Part shown: piece by piece, positions 1 to 8,542 of the stretch
Layout of the letters: each line of letters opens with the position of its first letter
Numbering within the stretch: the first letter of the stretch is position 1
Assembly: GCA_900549645.1 (NCBI GenBank)
Contig: URPD01000003.1
Span: 14,926-78,925, forward strand
Reading direction: 5' to 3'
Origin: an uncultured Eubacteriales bacterium
GTDB lineage: Bacteria; Bacillota; Clostridia; Oscillospirales; Oscillospiraceae
DNA length: 64,000 nucleotides
Translations under genes and position numbers: made by a program
Notes under the pieces: generated by a model
Databases searched by the model: none
Told to the model about the DNA's origin: nothing
The model's input: only the letters and a program-made list of their open reading frames with translations

Positions 1-630
1 GCGCATGAGCGGCCGCGATGAAAACAGCAGCACCGGCGCGCTCGCAAACGCGATGAGCGCCATGACCGGGTCATAGTACATTATCACGCAGAACGTGGCA
101 ATGAAGCTGAAAAGATATATCACGAGGTTCGGTATCCAGCATATCGCGTTCGACGCGACTGTGCTGACGTCGGCGGTGAAGCGGTTTAGTATATCGCCGC
201 TCTTGAACCGACTCAGCTCCATCCATTCGGAGTCGAGCAGGCAGCCGAAAACATCGGCCTGAATATCGTTATTGATATCGACGCCGAGCTTTGCCGACAC
301 CCACGACGACAGGCTCGAAAACCCTATGCTCAACGCCGCGCCCACGACCATTATCACCGCGACTATCCAGAGTCTGCTGGAATCGAAGCCCGTGATGATG
401 TCGATGACATATTTGCCCGCAACGCTTGAGGCAAGCCCCGTCGCGCTGCACAGCAGACCGAGCAGGGTGTAGAGCGCTATGCGCCCCTTATATGGCTTTG
501 CATAGCGCATGATCCATTTCCAGTCGGCGTACATGCCGCGGAAGCTGCCGTCCCGGATGCCCTTCAGCAGCATCCCCAGAGACTCCGAGTGAAGCGGAGC
601 GCTATTCTTTTTTTTGCTGCCCTGATCCAT
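1..630 (-). CDS. ABC exporter, transmembrane domain (partial, 3' end outside window)
   Basis: The minus strand is open from an ATG at 630 to the window edge, giving the first 210 residues of a half-transporter. After a ~45-residue cytosolic lead there are hydrophobic segments at about residues 50-70, 85-105 and 160-205. The stretch between them (SAKLGVDINNDIQADVFGCL and GDILNRFTADVSTV) is typical of the type-1 ABC exporter membrane domain. The ATP-binding domain would lie beyond base 1 and is not visible. The start overlaps the end of the signal peptidase gene by 29 bases, which implies one transcript. Its cargo could be a peptide or lipid-linked sugar; the peptidase next to it makes peptide export plausible, but this is inference. 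Confidence 0.85.
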   Translation of the reverse strand, partial: MDQGSKKKNSAPLHSESLGMLLKGIRDGSFRGMYADWKWIMRYAKPYKGRIALYTLLGLLCSATGLASSVAGKYVIDIITGFDSSRLWIVAVIMVVGAALSIGFSSLSSWVSAKLGVDINNDIQADVFGCLLDSEWMELSRFKSGDILNRFTADVSTVASNAICWIPNLVIYLFSFIATFCVIMYYDPVMALIAFASAPVLLFSSRPLMR

Positions 631-1102
631 CCGATTCTCCACGAAAACTCTTGATAATGCGCATCACTGCGCTGCCGCCGTGAAGCAGCAGCAGCCTGAC
701 GCCGAAGCTGTCCACCCAGAAGCCGCTGAAAAAGTCCCAGCATCTATCGCCGGGGGCGATCAGCTTTCCGTCCCGCTCGGCCTCGACGACGCGCGCGAAC
801 ACCGCGTTTCGCGGTACGCCGCACTCCATGACGCACTGCGCGTCGCCGGAGATGTCGAGGCTGCCGTCGGGGTTCACGCGGCACACGCGGTGCATGATAT
901 ACTGGCCGTTCGGGCGCGTATAGAACACGATGTCACCCTTTTTTATCTCCGAATCCGGAGCCGTGAAGAATACGGTGTCCCGCCCGTGCTTCAGAAACGG
1001 GCTCATGCTGTTTCCCGCCACGCGGACCGAGACACGGTGTCCCTGCCTGATAAGCTCCCTCAGCATACCCATATACTCCGCCGTGTCAACCTTTTTGCTC
1101 AT
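602..1102 (-). CDS. S24/S26 family signal peptidase (SipW-like)
   Basis: This is a 166-residue protein with the signal peptidase I nucleophile motif VAGNSMSPFL near residue 30 and the second box GDIVFYTRPNGQYIMHRV near residues 57-74. The second box carries His where most bacterial enzymes have the catalytic Lys region, so this looks like the Ser-His (SipW or archaeal/ER) type. An N-terminal membrane anchor is absent; only a mildly hydrophobic C-terminal stretch (FGVRLLLLHGGSAVMRI) is seen. The gene lies between a BY-kinase (stop 2 bases upstream) and an ABC exporter that it overlaps. It may process a peptide or envelope protein exported by that transporter (inference). Confidence 0.75.
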   Translation of the reverse strand: MSKKVDTAEYMGMLRELIRQGHRVSVRVAGNSMSPFLKHGRDTVFFTAPDSEIKKGDIVFYTRPNGQYIMHRVCRVNPDGSLDISGDAQCVMECGVPRNAVFARVVEAERDGKLIAPGDRCWDFFSGFWVDSFGVRLLLLHGGSAVMRIIKSFRGESDGSGQQKKE

Positions 1103-1104
1103 GC

Positions 1105-2556
1105 TCAGTCTCCGGCCTTGTCCCTGCCGTAGCCGTACTTCTTGTACCCGGTCTTGCCGTAGCCGTATTTACCGTAGCCATACTGGCCGTAGCCGTATCT
1201 CTTGGAATGGCTCACCGCCGGTGTGTCGTTCAGAACGCATCCGGTAAGCTTCGCCTTCTGGTCGGCAAGCTCCTGCATCGAATCCACTATCTGATTGCGC
1301 GAGGCGTAATCGTGCCGCACGACGTACACTATCGCGTCCGCACAGCGGCAGATGAACTTCGCGTCGGAGATTATCCCGCAGGGCGGCGTATCGAGAACGA
1401 TATAGTCATAGTCCGGGCGGAGCCGCTCTATCAGCTGCTCCAGCTTATGCGCATTCATCGGCGGGCGGCGCTTTGCCGCCGTGCTGCATATCACCTCAAG
1501 GCTGCTTCCCGGCACGGGAGAGAGCATGGAAGCTACCTTTATATTGCTGTCCGTCATATATTCGGGCAGGCCGGGTCTCGTGTCGTTCACGCCGACGGCC
1601 GCCTTCGTATCCTGCTTTCTAAGGTCGGTGTCAATGAGCACTGTCCGCAGTCCGGAGCTTGCCAGCGACAGAGCGAGGTTTGCGGAAATGGTGGTCTTGC
1701 CCTCGCCGGGGAGAGTGCTCGTGACGAGGATGACCTGCGCGCCCGGCTCCGTCATCGCGCGCAGAAGCTTTATGCGCAGGCCGCGCATGGCCTCGACAAA
1801 GTCGGGGTCGACGCCCGCGTGGGTCAGCGAGATTATGCCCTTCCCGCTCCGGCGCTTCTTCGCCGATGTGCGCGCGACGCTCGCCAGTATCGGCACGTTC
1901 GCCGAAGCCTTGAGGTCTGCTGCACTGAATATCGTCTTGCGCATCATGGCGAGCACGAGCGCCGCAAGGCAGCTCAGGCCGAGGCCGAGCATACCGCCCT
2001 TGACCGCCGAGCCTTTCCACGAAAAGCTGTTGTACGGCGCGGTGGGCACCGTCGGCTCGCTCTTCATAATGACCTGCGAATAGTCCACCATATAAAGCGC
2101 CACGCGCGGATAGCTCGCTATGACGGCCTCCAGAATGTCATACGCGTCCTGCGGGTCAGAGCTGGTGACGGTGAGTATGAAGAGGTTCGTATCCGCAACG
2201 GCTTCCGCCCTTATGCTGCCGTTTATATAGCTCACGCCCAGCTCGTTTTTCACAAGCTCGTTCATAACGTCGGTTCCCAGCATATACGGGAAGGCCGCGG
2301 CGAGCTGCTTTGCCGCCTCGTTATCGTAATAGTAGCTGTAAGAGAGGATATCGTCCGACGAATAGCCGGAGCTGACGGTGAACATGGCGCGCGACTGATA
2401 CATCGGCGTATAGTTCATCTTCGCGCGCAGCGCGAACAGCACTGCGAAGGCCGCCGTCACTATTATCGCCGGGATCCACAGCTTTTTAAGCTCTCTGAAA
2501 AAGCGCGAGAGCAGCTCAGATATATCTATATAGTTTTGATTCTTACCTGCTTCCAC
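1105..2556 (-). CDS. Wzz-type polysaccharide co-polymerase / BY-kinase, copy 1
   Basis: This 483-residue protein joins an N-terminal Wzz chain-length domain (membrane helices near residues 27-45 and 188-205) to a cytosolic bacterial tyrosine kinase domain. The kinase has Walker A TLPGEGKTT (about 283-291), Walker A' VLIDTDLRK (about 306-314) and Walker B YIVLDTPPC. The C-terminus is a Tyr/Gly cluster of YGYGKYGYG type, the usual autophosphorylation tail. In most Bacillota these two parts are separate proteins (CpsC and CpsD); here they are fused as in proteobacterial Wzc. It probably controls the length and export of a surface polysaccharide, with the CpsB-type phosphatase at 7307-8038 as antagonist. 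It follows a paralogue of identical length by 4 bases. Confidence 0.9.
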   Translation of the reverse strand: MEAGKNQNYIDISELLSRFFRELKKLWIPAIIVTAAFAVLFALRAKMNYTPMYQSRAMFTVSSGYSSDDILSYSYYYDNEAAKQLAAAFPYMLGTDVMNELVKNELGVSYINGSIRAEAVADTNLFILTVTSSDPQDAYDILEAVIASYPRVALYMVDYSQVIMKSEPTVPTAPYNSFSWKGSAVKGGMLGLGLSCLAALVLAMMRKTIFSAADLKASANVPILASVARTSAKKRRSGKGIISLTHAGVDPDFVEAMRGLRIKLLRAMTEPGAQVILVTSTLPGEGKTTISANLALSLASSGLRTVLIDTDLRKQDTKAAVGVNDTRPGLPEYMTDSNIKVASMLSPVPGSSLEVICSTAAKRRPPMNAHKLEQLIERLRPDYDYIVLDTPPCGIISDAKFICRCADAIVYVVRHDYASRNQIVDSMQELADQKAKLTGCVLNDTPAVSHSKRYGYGQYGYGKYGYGKTGYKKYGYGRDKAGD

Positions 2557-2560
2557 GTTT

Positions 2561-4012
2561 TTAACCCTTCATCCTGCCGTCCGTAGAGCCGGTCTCATTT
2601 TTATAATTGCCGTAATATCCGTACTTTTTCCCATAGCCGTAGCCGCGGCCATATCCGTAGCCATAGCCGCCGTCGCTGCCGTGCATATCGTTGAGTACGC
2701 AGCCGAGGAAATGCGCGCTGCTGTTGTTGAGCGCGTCGACGCAGTCGTTTATATCCGCCGCGGGGATGGTATCCTGCCGGACGACGAGCATCGACTGGTC
2801 GGCCATGTCGCACAGCAGCTCCGCATCCGGGAACATGCCCATAGGCGGCGTGTCTATCACGACGAAATCAAGTCTGCGCAGGCGCTCGATACTGCGGCGC
2901 ATCGTCTCCGACGAGAGAAGCTCCGTGCAGCGCTCGTCGCTGTACTGCGAGAAGAGCATCATAACGTTCGTCTCCGCGTCGTACTTGGCGCAGGTGTTCA
3001 GCGCCTCGACGGAGAAGGGCTTGGCGAGCATCTTGTTGAACGGCAGCGGGCTGCTCCAGCGCCCGCCGAACAGCTCCGTCTGGCTGGGGTTGCGGAGGTC
3101 GGCGTCTATAAGCGCGACCTTGTAGCCGCGCGACGCGAGGCTTATTGCGATGTTCGCCGCGACTGTGGACTTGCCCTCGTTCGCGCCGACGCTCGTGACG
3201 AGCACGATGCCGCCGCCCTTTTCGCGCTTTTCATGCTCGATCCTTGAGCAGAGGGAATTTATCTGCTCGGTATACGCAAGGCTTACCGCGGGGGAATTTA
3301 TGAGTATTGCGCCCGCTCCCCTGCGCTTTTTCTTTCCTGCGCCCTTTTCATGCCCCAGCATTGCGATGACCGGCGCGTCAAGCAGGCTCTTCGCGCCGCT
3401 TCGGGTCTGTATCGTCTCGCTCATAACGGATATTGCGACTATCGCTGCCGCCATCAGCACCGCGCCGGCCAGCGCCGCTTTCATCGCGGTGCGCCTGACG
3501 TTCATTGAGTTGACAGGTGTCGAAGATATTCGCGGCTCCTGTATCACCTGCGCGACGATATTGCTGGATATATAATCGGAAAATGTATCAAAATTATCCA
3601 TCAGCGCAACCAGCGCCAGAAACGCCTCGCGCTGTGAGCCGGATTCCGAAGTCACGACAACAAAGTTGCTGTTCTCTACAAGCTTTGCCTTTATGCCGCC
3701 GGAATAGCCGCTCAGCTCATCGGACGAGGCGCGGATGGTGTCATTGACGATTCTGTTATCCAGCACCTCGGTGAGTATGGAGGCCATCTCCTTTGCCGCC
3801 GTGATATTGCGGGTGCTGTACCCGCTCATGCGCGAGGTGACGGCGTAGGTCATGCTGGCTCTGTACACGGGCTTGCGGACAAAGTCCGCGTAGAGCGAGA
3901 CGAGCATCGCAAATATCGCCGCAGCGGCGGCTATCATCCACAGATTCTTTTTCAGTGTGCGCAGCAGGCAGCCGATTGAAACGTTTTCCGCGCGTATTTC
4001 GTTCTTGTCCAT
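2561..4012 (-). CDS. Wzz-type polysaccharide co-polymerase / BY-kinase, copy 2
   Basis: This is a second 483-residue Wzz-kinase fusion with the same layout as its downstream neighbour: membrane helices near residues 25-43 and 178-197, then a P-loop kinase. Walker A is SVGANEGKST (about 274-283), Walker A' VALIDADLRNPS and Walker B FVVIDTPPMG, so all nucleotide-binding elements are intact. The Tyr/Gly tail (GYGYGYGRGYGYGKKYGYYG) is followed by an extra 16-residue polar end. The sequences have clearly diverged from copy 1, so this is an old duplication rather than a recent repeat. The start follows the upstream Ig-like gene by 11 bases. The two copies may form a mixed complex or serve two polymers. 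Confidence 0.9.
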   Translation of the reverse strand: MDKNEIRAENVSIGCLLRTLKKNLWMIAAAAAIFAMLVSLYADFVRKPVYRASMTYAVTSRMSGYSTRNITAAKEMASILTEVLDNRIVNDTIRASSDELSGYSGGIKAKLVENSNFVVVTSESGSQREAFLALVALMDNFDTFSDYISSNIVAQVIQEPRISSTPVNSMNVRRTAMKAALAGAVLMAAAIVAISVMSETIQTRSGAKSLLDAPVIAMLGHEKGAGKKKRRGAGAILINSPAVSLAYTEQINSLCSRIEHEKREKGGGIVLVTSVGANEGKSTVAANIAISLASRGYKVALIDADLRNPSQTELFGGRWSSPLPFNKMLAKPFSVEALNTCAKYDAETNVMMLFSQYSDERCTELLSSETMRRSIERLRRLDFVVIDTPPMGMFPDAELLCDMADQSMLVVRQDTIPAADINDCVDALNNSSAHFLGCVLNDMHGSDGGYGYGYGRGYGYGKKYGYYGNYKNETGSTDGRMKG

Positions 4013-4023
4013 TCGCCGCCTCC

Positions 4024-4824
4024 TTACTCCACTACTACCGTCATCAGCGCGGAGCTTGAGCGCCCCCCGACGGTGACGGTGTAGGTCACGAGATAACAGC
4101 CCGCACTCTGCGTGTCCACGTTGCTGTCTATTCTCACGTCGGAGACGGAGCCTGCGGACGCGGATTCTATATAATTTCTCGGCTCGAAGTCATCGCCGAG
4201 ACCGGCATAGACGAGATAGCGCCGGAGCTTGACCGCGGAGTCCCCGTCCGCCTCCGCGCGGATAGTCACAGGCAGCGTGACCTGCGCGGTGTCGCCCAGC
4301 GAGTTGATGACCTGAAGCGTCAGGTTATAGACGCCCTCGGTGCTGCTGATAATGTCGGACGAGAGAACGCGTATAGAGCTTGTGATGTCCCCATCCACGG
4401 CATCCTGCGCCTGAAGGCGGCCTGTGATTGAGACCGTCTCGCCGAGGCTGTACACCAGAGGCGTGGTAAGCATGAAGCGCGGGCGGTGATAGTCGGAATA
4501 GACCACGTACCGCGTTGCCGACGCCATGTTCCCCGCCATGTCGAACACCATGTACGACACCTTCGCGGTGTTGTTGCTGATAAGCTTCGACACGCCGGAG
4601 ACTATGATCTGCCCGGTCAGATCCCCGTCCTTCGCGTCAGACGCGGTCACGCCGCGCAGCAGCGCGTCGCGCCCGTCCTCAACGCTGACGGTGATACTGT
4701 CCGAGTCGAGAGTTATCACGGGCGGCACAGTATCTGCCACGACGCGCGAATAGACCTGCCCTGCGGCGAAGGCCGCCGTCACAAGCACGAGGCATATTAT
4801 AAGGATTGTCTTTAATGTTCTCAT
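4024..4824 (-). CDS. Secreted Ig-like (DUF5011-type) repeat protein
   Basis: This is a 266-residue exported protein. The ATG at 4824 is preferred to one 69 bases upstream because an AGGGACGGAA ribosome site sits just before it and the reading then opens directly with a signal sequence (MRTLKTILIICLVLVTAAFA). The body holds two to three Ig-like modules of the DUF5011 kind, recognised by PPVITLDSDSITVSVEDG, VTASDAKDGDLTGQIIVSG and a second QDAVDGDITSSIRV. No sortase motif or C-terminal anchor is present. As first gene of the operon with the two BY-kinases, it may be an extracytoplasmic part of the polysaccharide machinery; this role is inferred from position only. Confidence 0.75.
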   Translation of the reverse strand: MRTLKTILIICLVLVTAAFAAGQVYSRVVADTVPPVITLDSDSITVSVEDGRDALLRGVTASDAKDGDLTGQIIVSGVSKLISNNTAKVSYMVFDMAGNMASATRYVVYSDYHRPRFMLTTPLVYSLGETVSITGRLQAQDAVDGDITSSIRVLSSDIISSTEGVYNLTLQVINSLGDTAQVTLPVTIRAEADGDSAVKLRRYLVYAGLGDDFEPRNYIESASAGSVSDVRIDSNVDTQSAGCYLVTYTVTVGGRSSSALMTVVVE

Positions 4825-4883
4825 TTCCGTCCCTGTATTCCGCGCGGCAGAGCAGACCACGTCCATTATCACTATAATAGAGA

Positions 4884-4912
4884 AGTTTATCATATGCTTC
4901 CTATATTTTCAA
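4884..4912 (-). promoter_or_regulatory. Sigma-A-like promoter for the Ig-like/BY-kinase operon
   Basis: On the minus strand a -35 box TTGAAA (4907-4912) and a -10 box TAAACT (4884-4889) are separated by 17 bases. They lie about 60 bases ahead of the start at 4824. They face away from the promoter of the divergent dehydratase gene. Confidence 0.55.
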
Positions 4913-5002
4913 GGCTTCGCGCAAAATATCTGCGTTTTTTCACGTATTTTCTTCCGCCGTGGACAGTCAAAAAAATAACTTAAAATTTTTTCTATTTTCT
5001 CC

Positions 5003-5031
5003 TGTACAAGTTCCAGATATTGTGATATAGT
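5003..5031 (+). promoter_or_regulatory. Promoter for the UDP-sugar dehydratase
   Basis: A -35 box TGTACA (5003-5008) and a -10 box TATAGT (5026-5031) are spaced by 17 bases. They lie about 58 bases upstream of the chosen start at 5090. Confidence 0.5.
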
Positions 5032-5089
5032 CTTTGTAATCATTTTGTTACGCGATAATACGCGTTTTCGTAATTCTTTGGGGGAAGAA

Positions 5090-6994
5090 ATGAGAAAGCT
5101 CATTGATGAGAATATAAATACGCAGAAGCTGCTGAGAATAGCGTGTCTGCTGCTGGCGGACATTGTGATAATAAATCTCTCGGCAGTTGCGGCGCTGCTT
5201 CTGCGCTTCGAGCTGTCGCCGGCACAGGCGTCGGAAGCCGGATTTATGAGCAGCGTCATATCCTACATGTGGCTCAACACACTCGTCACCGTGATAATCT
5301 TCTGGATATTCGGGCTTTACAACAGTCTGTGGGAGTTTGCGGGAGTGCACGAGCTCGTGCGCATCGCGCTCGCTTCGGCATGTTCCGGCGCGGCGGTGTG
5401 GTTCGGTATGCTGCTTTCGGGTCTGCCCGTGCCGCGCAGTTACCCGTTTATTTACATTCTGGTGCTGTTCGTCGCGGCCTCGTTCCCGCGCTTTATCTAC
5501 CGTCTGCTTCGCAATCAGCGCGCCGCTTCAAAGCAGGTCACGCGCAGACGCACAATGCTCATCGGCGGCGGTGCCGCGGGAGCGATGGTCATCCGCGAAT
5601 TTCAGAACAGCTCGCACTCGGAAAATCAAGTCATATGCGTCATTGACGACAATCCCTCCAAACGTGGCGCGCTGCTGATGGGAGTGCCCATCGTGGGAGA
5701 CCGCGAGAAGATCGAGTCCGCCGTGCAGAAATACGGCATTGAGGAAATCGTGCTCGCCATCCCGTCGGCACAGCTCAGGGATCGCACGGAGCTTATCTCC
5801 ATCTGCCAGCGCACCGGCTGCCGCCTGAAAACGCTCCCCGCGCTCTATCAGCTTGCAAACGGCGAGGTCAGCGTCAAGAAGGTGCGCGATGTGGATATCG
5901 TCGACCTGCTAGGCCGCGCGACTGTGGACGTCGATATGAGCGGCATTGCCGACTACATAAAGGGCAAAACCGTGCTTGTCACCGGAGGCGGCGGCAGCAT
6001 CGGCAGTGAGCTGTGCCGCCAGATCGCAAAGCATGGCGTCGGCCGGCTTATCATCTTCGATATATACGAGAACAACGCCTACGACATCCAGCAGGAGCTG
6101 AAGCGCCGTTATCCGACGCTCGACCTCGTTGTGCTCATCGGCTCCGTGCGTGACCGCAAGCGCGTTTTCAACGTCATGGACACCTACCGGCCTGAGCTTG
6201 TGTTCCACGCCGCGGCGCATAAGCATGTGCCGCTGATGGAGGACTCCCCCGCCGAGGCGATAAAGAATAACGTGTTCGGCACTCTGAACGTCGCGGAAGC
6301 GGCGGCTGAGTTTGGAGCGAAGCGCTTCCTTCTTATCTCCACCGACAAGGCCGTGAACCCGACAAATGTGATGGGCGCGTCCAAGCGCATGTGCGAGATG
6401 GTCATCCAGATGATGAACGGGCGCTCCGAGACGGAGTATGTCGCGGTGCGCTTCGGCAACGTCCTCGGCAGCAACGGCAGTGTGATACCGCTGTTCCGCA
6501 GGCAGATCCTCGCGGGCGGCCCCGTCACCGTCACCGACCGGAACGTTATCCGCTATTTTATGACGATACCCGAAGCCGTTTCGCTGGTGCTTCAGGCCGG
6601 GGCGTACGCTACCGGCGGCGAGATATTCGTGCTCGACATGGGCGATCCCGTGCGCATAGACGATCTCGCGCGGAACATGATCCGGCTCTCCGGCTTCGAG
6701 CCAGACGTCGACATTAAGGTCGAATACACCGGCCTGCGCCCCGGCGAGAAGCTGTTTGAGGAGATTCTGATGGACGCCGAGGGCATGGAGAAGACGGCGA
6801 ACAATCTCATCTACATAGGGCACGAGTTGGATGTCGACCGCGAGAAGTTCATGGCTCAGCTCGCTGAGCTGGCCGAAGCAGACGAGCGCGACGGTCAGGC
6901 GATACGCGACTGCATAGAGCGCATCGTCCCGACCTATTACCGTCACGGCCAGCCGCCGAAGAAGGCGAAAGCTCCGAAACCGGCAGAGGTTTGA
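5090..6994 (+). CDS. Membrane nucleoside-diphosphate-sugar 4,6-dehydratase (PglF/WbpM/CapD family)
   Basis: This 634-residue enzyme likely converts UDP-GlcNAc to a 4-keto-6-deoxy sugar, the first step to diacetylated bacillosamine or similar sugars. Four membrane helices fill residues 1-135. A first Rossmann motif (IGGGAAGAMVIREF) begins near 160 and the catalytic SDR domain begins with VTGGGGSIGSELC near 297. The active-site segment ISTDKAVNPTNVMGASKR (about 416-433) has Met in place of the usual SDR Tyr, as in WbpM and PglF. The start at 5090 follows a GGGGGA ribosome site; an upstream in-frame Met at 5045 lacks one. It sits between the BY-kinases and the CpsB phosphatase, consistent with a glycan locus. 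Confidence 0.9.
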   Translation: MRKLIDENINTQKLLRIACLLLADIVIINLSAVAALLLRFELSPAQASEAGFMSSVISYMWLNTLVTVIIFWIFGLYNSLWEFAGVHELVRIALASACSGAAVWFGMLLSGLPVPRSYPFIYILVLFVAASFPRFIYRLLRNQRAASKQVTRRRTMLIGGGAAGAMVIREFQNSSHSENQVICVIDDNPSKRGALLMGVPIVGDREKIESAVQKYGIEEIVLAIPSAQLRDRTELISICQRTGCRLKTLPALYQLANGEVSVKKVRDVDIVDLLGRATVDVDMSGIADYIKGKTVLVTGGGGSIGSELCRQIAKHGVGRLIIFDIYENNAYDIQQELKRRYPTLDLVVLIGSVRDRKRVFNVMDTYRPELVFHAAAHKHVPLMEDSPAEAIKNNVFGTLNVAEAAAEFGAKRFLLISTDKAVNPTNVMGASKRMCEMVIQMMNGRSETEYVAVRFGNVLGSNGSVIPLFRRQILAGGPVTVTDRNVIRYFMTIPEAVSLVLQAGAYATGGEIFVLDMGDPVRIDDLARNMIRLSGFEPDVDIKVEYTGLRPGEKLFEEILMDAEGMEKTANNLIYIGHELDVDREKFMAQLAELAEADERDGQAIRDCIERIVPTYYRHGQPPKKAKAPKPAEV

Positions 6995-7017
6995 ACGGTT
7001 AAAATGTGATAGTGTAA

Positions 7018-7055
7018 CCCCCGGCTGCAAGACCTGACGGTCTAGCAGCCGGGGG
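7018..7055 (+). terminator. Hairpin after the dehydratase gene
   Basis: An 11-bp stem CCCCCGGCTGC (7018-7028) pairs with 7045-7055, and the loop holds a small inner GACC/GGTC stem. No strong T-run follows, so it may be a weak terminator shared with the convergent phosphatase gene. Confidence 0.55.
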
Positions 7056-7103
7056 GTATTGTTCACTGAGGGGAATAATGCGGTATTTTCAGACAGCCTG
7101 TCA

Positions 7104-7240
7104 TTGCCGCTTGGTTCCTTCAAGAGGGGGATGACAGATGTGTTCTTTACATCGCGCTCTCTTTTCTCTAATGGCAATTTCTGAACACTGGCGACCCCTC
7201 AGTCGGCTGACTCCGACAGCTTCCTTTACACAAGGGCGCC
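7104..7240. repeat. Dispersed palindromic intergenic repeat, copy a
   Basis: This fills the 312-base gap between convergent genes. It shares a long stretch with 55885-56040: a GGGGGATGACAG-type start, TTCTTTACATCGC, a CTCTTTT...TGGCAAT block, then CTGGCGACCCCTCAGTCGGC, a short inverted partner and an AGGGCGCC end. No coding sequence is seen. Confidence 0.7.
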
Positions 7241-7306
7241 AAGAAAAGCGGTGTCAACATCGTCCTTTCCCTAATGGCACTCAATATACACGCGCCCCCC
7301 CGCGCG

Positions 7307-8038
7307 TCATGCTCTCAGCATAGGCTTGTTCTCTATAATACGCCGCGGATTCTCCTCCAGCAGTATCCGCGCGTAGTCCTCGGAATAGTTCAGGCTTATA
7401 TGCTCGCGCAGGCGGGCAAGCTCCGGATTGCGGGAATAGGTGCTGTGCGCGTCGCTTGCCGCGATATGCGCCAGCCCCTGACTCAGAATAAACTCCGCAG
7501 TGCGCTTGGCGCGCTGGCCGAGGCCGCCGAAGATGCTGTCCTTATTGACCTGAAGCACATAGCCCGACGCGAACCACCGCTCCGGCAGCGTTCTGTCCCG
7601 CTGGACGGCATTATACCGCTCCGGATGCGCGATGACCGGCGTCAGTCCCTCGGCGAAGATCTGCTCCAAACGGGAATTCATCTCTATCGAATCCTCATTG
7701 AACGCAAACTCCACCAGTATATAGCGGCTGCTCGCAAGCGTCAGCAGCTTTTTCGCGCGGATAAGCTCCGCGATATCCGCCGTGCAGAACACCTCCGCGC
7801 CCGCGAGGATGCGCAGTGGTATTTTCGCCGCGTCGATGGTCTCGCGCAGTGCCATGAACCTGCCCAGCAGTTCCCGCGACGGATAATTTGCCGCCTCGCC
7901 GGGGATGTTACAATGCGGAGTGACTATCACGGTCTCCACCCCGCTCTCCGCCGCCATCGACGCCATCAGCAGCGACGTATCCATCGAGTCGGAGCCGTCG
8001 TCCACTCCGGGCAGCATATGACAATGTATATCTATCAC
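7307..8038 (-). CDS. CpsB/YwqE-type PHP tyrosine phosphatase
   Basis: This 243-residue Mn-dependent phosphatase removes phosphate from tyrosines of BY-kinases such as the two in this locus. PHP metal motifs are visible in order: DIHCHMLPGVDDGS at the N-terminus, VTPH, AGAEVF, HPER and SDAH near residue 200. The GTG at 8038 is chosen because GAGG lies 8 bases upstream and because the promoter -10 box (8074-8079) lies inside any longer reading, which excludes the TTG at 8083. It stands alone, convergent with the dehydratase gene. It is of usual family length with no missing motif. Confidence 0.9.
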   Translation of the reverse strand: MIDIHCHMLPGVDDGSDSMDTSLLMASMAAESGVETVIVTPHCNIPGEAANYPSRELLGRFMALRETIDAAKIPLRILAGAEVFCTADIAELIRAKKLLTLASSRYILVEFAFNEDSIEMNSRLEQIFAEGLTPVIAHPERYNAVQRDRTLPERWFASGYVLQVNKDSIFGGLGQRAKRTAEFILSQGLAHIAASDAHSTYSRNPELARLREHISLNYSEDYARILLEENPRRIIENKPMLRA

Positions 8039-8073
8039 TCGTTTCACCTCATAAACGCCGGGATTTCTTCTAT

Positions 8074-8102
8074 ATTGTACCAAACCTGAGCGGCATATTC
8101 AA
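8074..8102 (-). promoter_or_regulatory. Promoter of the cpsB-like phosphatase
   Basis: A -35 box TTGAAT (8097-8102) and a -10 box TACAAT (8074-8079) are spaced by exactly 17 bases. The expected transcript start near 8067 leaves a leader of about 29 bases and decides the GTG start at 8038. Confidence 0.7.
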
Positions 8103-8141
8103 GCCGCAATTGCCGCCTTTGCTCCGTGCCGCAAAGGGGCA

Positions 8142-8170
8142 TTGACATTTTACCCGGAACATCTTAAAAT
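8142..8170 (+). promoter_or_regulatory. Strong promoter of the NusG-II-like gene (predicted leaderless transcript)
   Basis: A consensus -35 TTGACA (8142-8147), a 17-base spacer and a -10 TAAAAT (8165-8170) are present. Only six bases separate the -10 box from the first ATG at 8177, so the transcript would begin at or next to that ATG. Confidence 0.7.
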
Positions 8171-8176
8171 GGGCAT

Positions 8177-8542
8177 ATGTTTAAAGATAAGAAGAAAATG
8201 TGGATACTGATTCTGGCGTTGGTTTTTATCGTATGTGCCGGCGCTTTTATTGCGCTGAAGCTGTTTGCTCCGGAAGGCTCCGTCGCGCGGATAAGCGTGG
8301 ACGGCGAGCTGCTTCAGACCGTCGATCTCAGCCGCGTCACGGAAGCGTACGACATTGACATCGACACCGCCTATGGGCACAACACCGTACATGTCGAGCC
8401 GGGCGCGATATCCGTCACCGAGGCCGACTGCCCGGACGGGATATGTGTGCGTCAGGGCAAGCTGACGACGGCGGGCGTGCCGATAGTGTGTATGCCGCAC
8501 AGACTCGTGATAGAGATTTATGGAGACGCGATAGATGGCTAA
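8177..8542 (+). CDS. NusG domain II-like membrane-anchored protein
   Basis: This 121-residue protein has one N-terminal membrane helix (about residues 8-30) followed by an extracytoplasmic NusG_II domain (PF07009 type). The domain shows the family pattern ADCPDGICVRQGKL...VCMPHRLVIEI with three Cys. Such proteins are often encoded beside Gx transporters in Clostridia, as here, where the genes overlap by 8 bases. Their function is not established; a role in envelope redox or cofactor chemistry is speculative. The first ATG lies where transcription should start; an ATG at 8198 with a weak AAGAAG site is the alternative. Confidence 0.75.
   Translation: MFKDKKKMWILILALVFIVCAGAFIALKLFAPEGSVARISVDGELLQTVDLSRVTEAYDIDIDTAYGHNTVHVEPGAISVTEADCPDGICVRQGKLTTAGVPIVCMPHRLVIEIYGDAIDG

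Noticed and set aside
1207..2586. Long open frame on the plus strand opposite the first BY-kinase
   Set aside because: Its product is Arg/His-rich with no domain; it mirrors the coding strand of a clear gene in GC-rich DNA.
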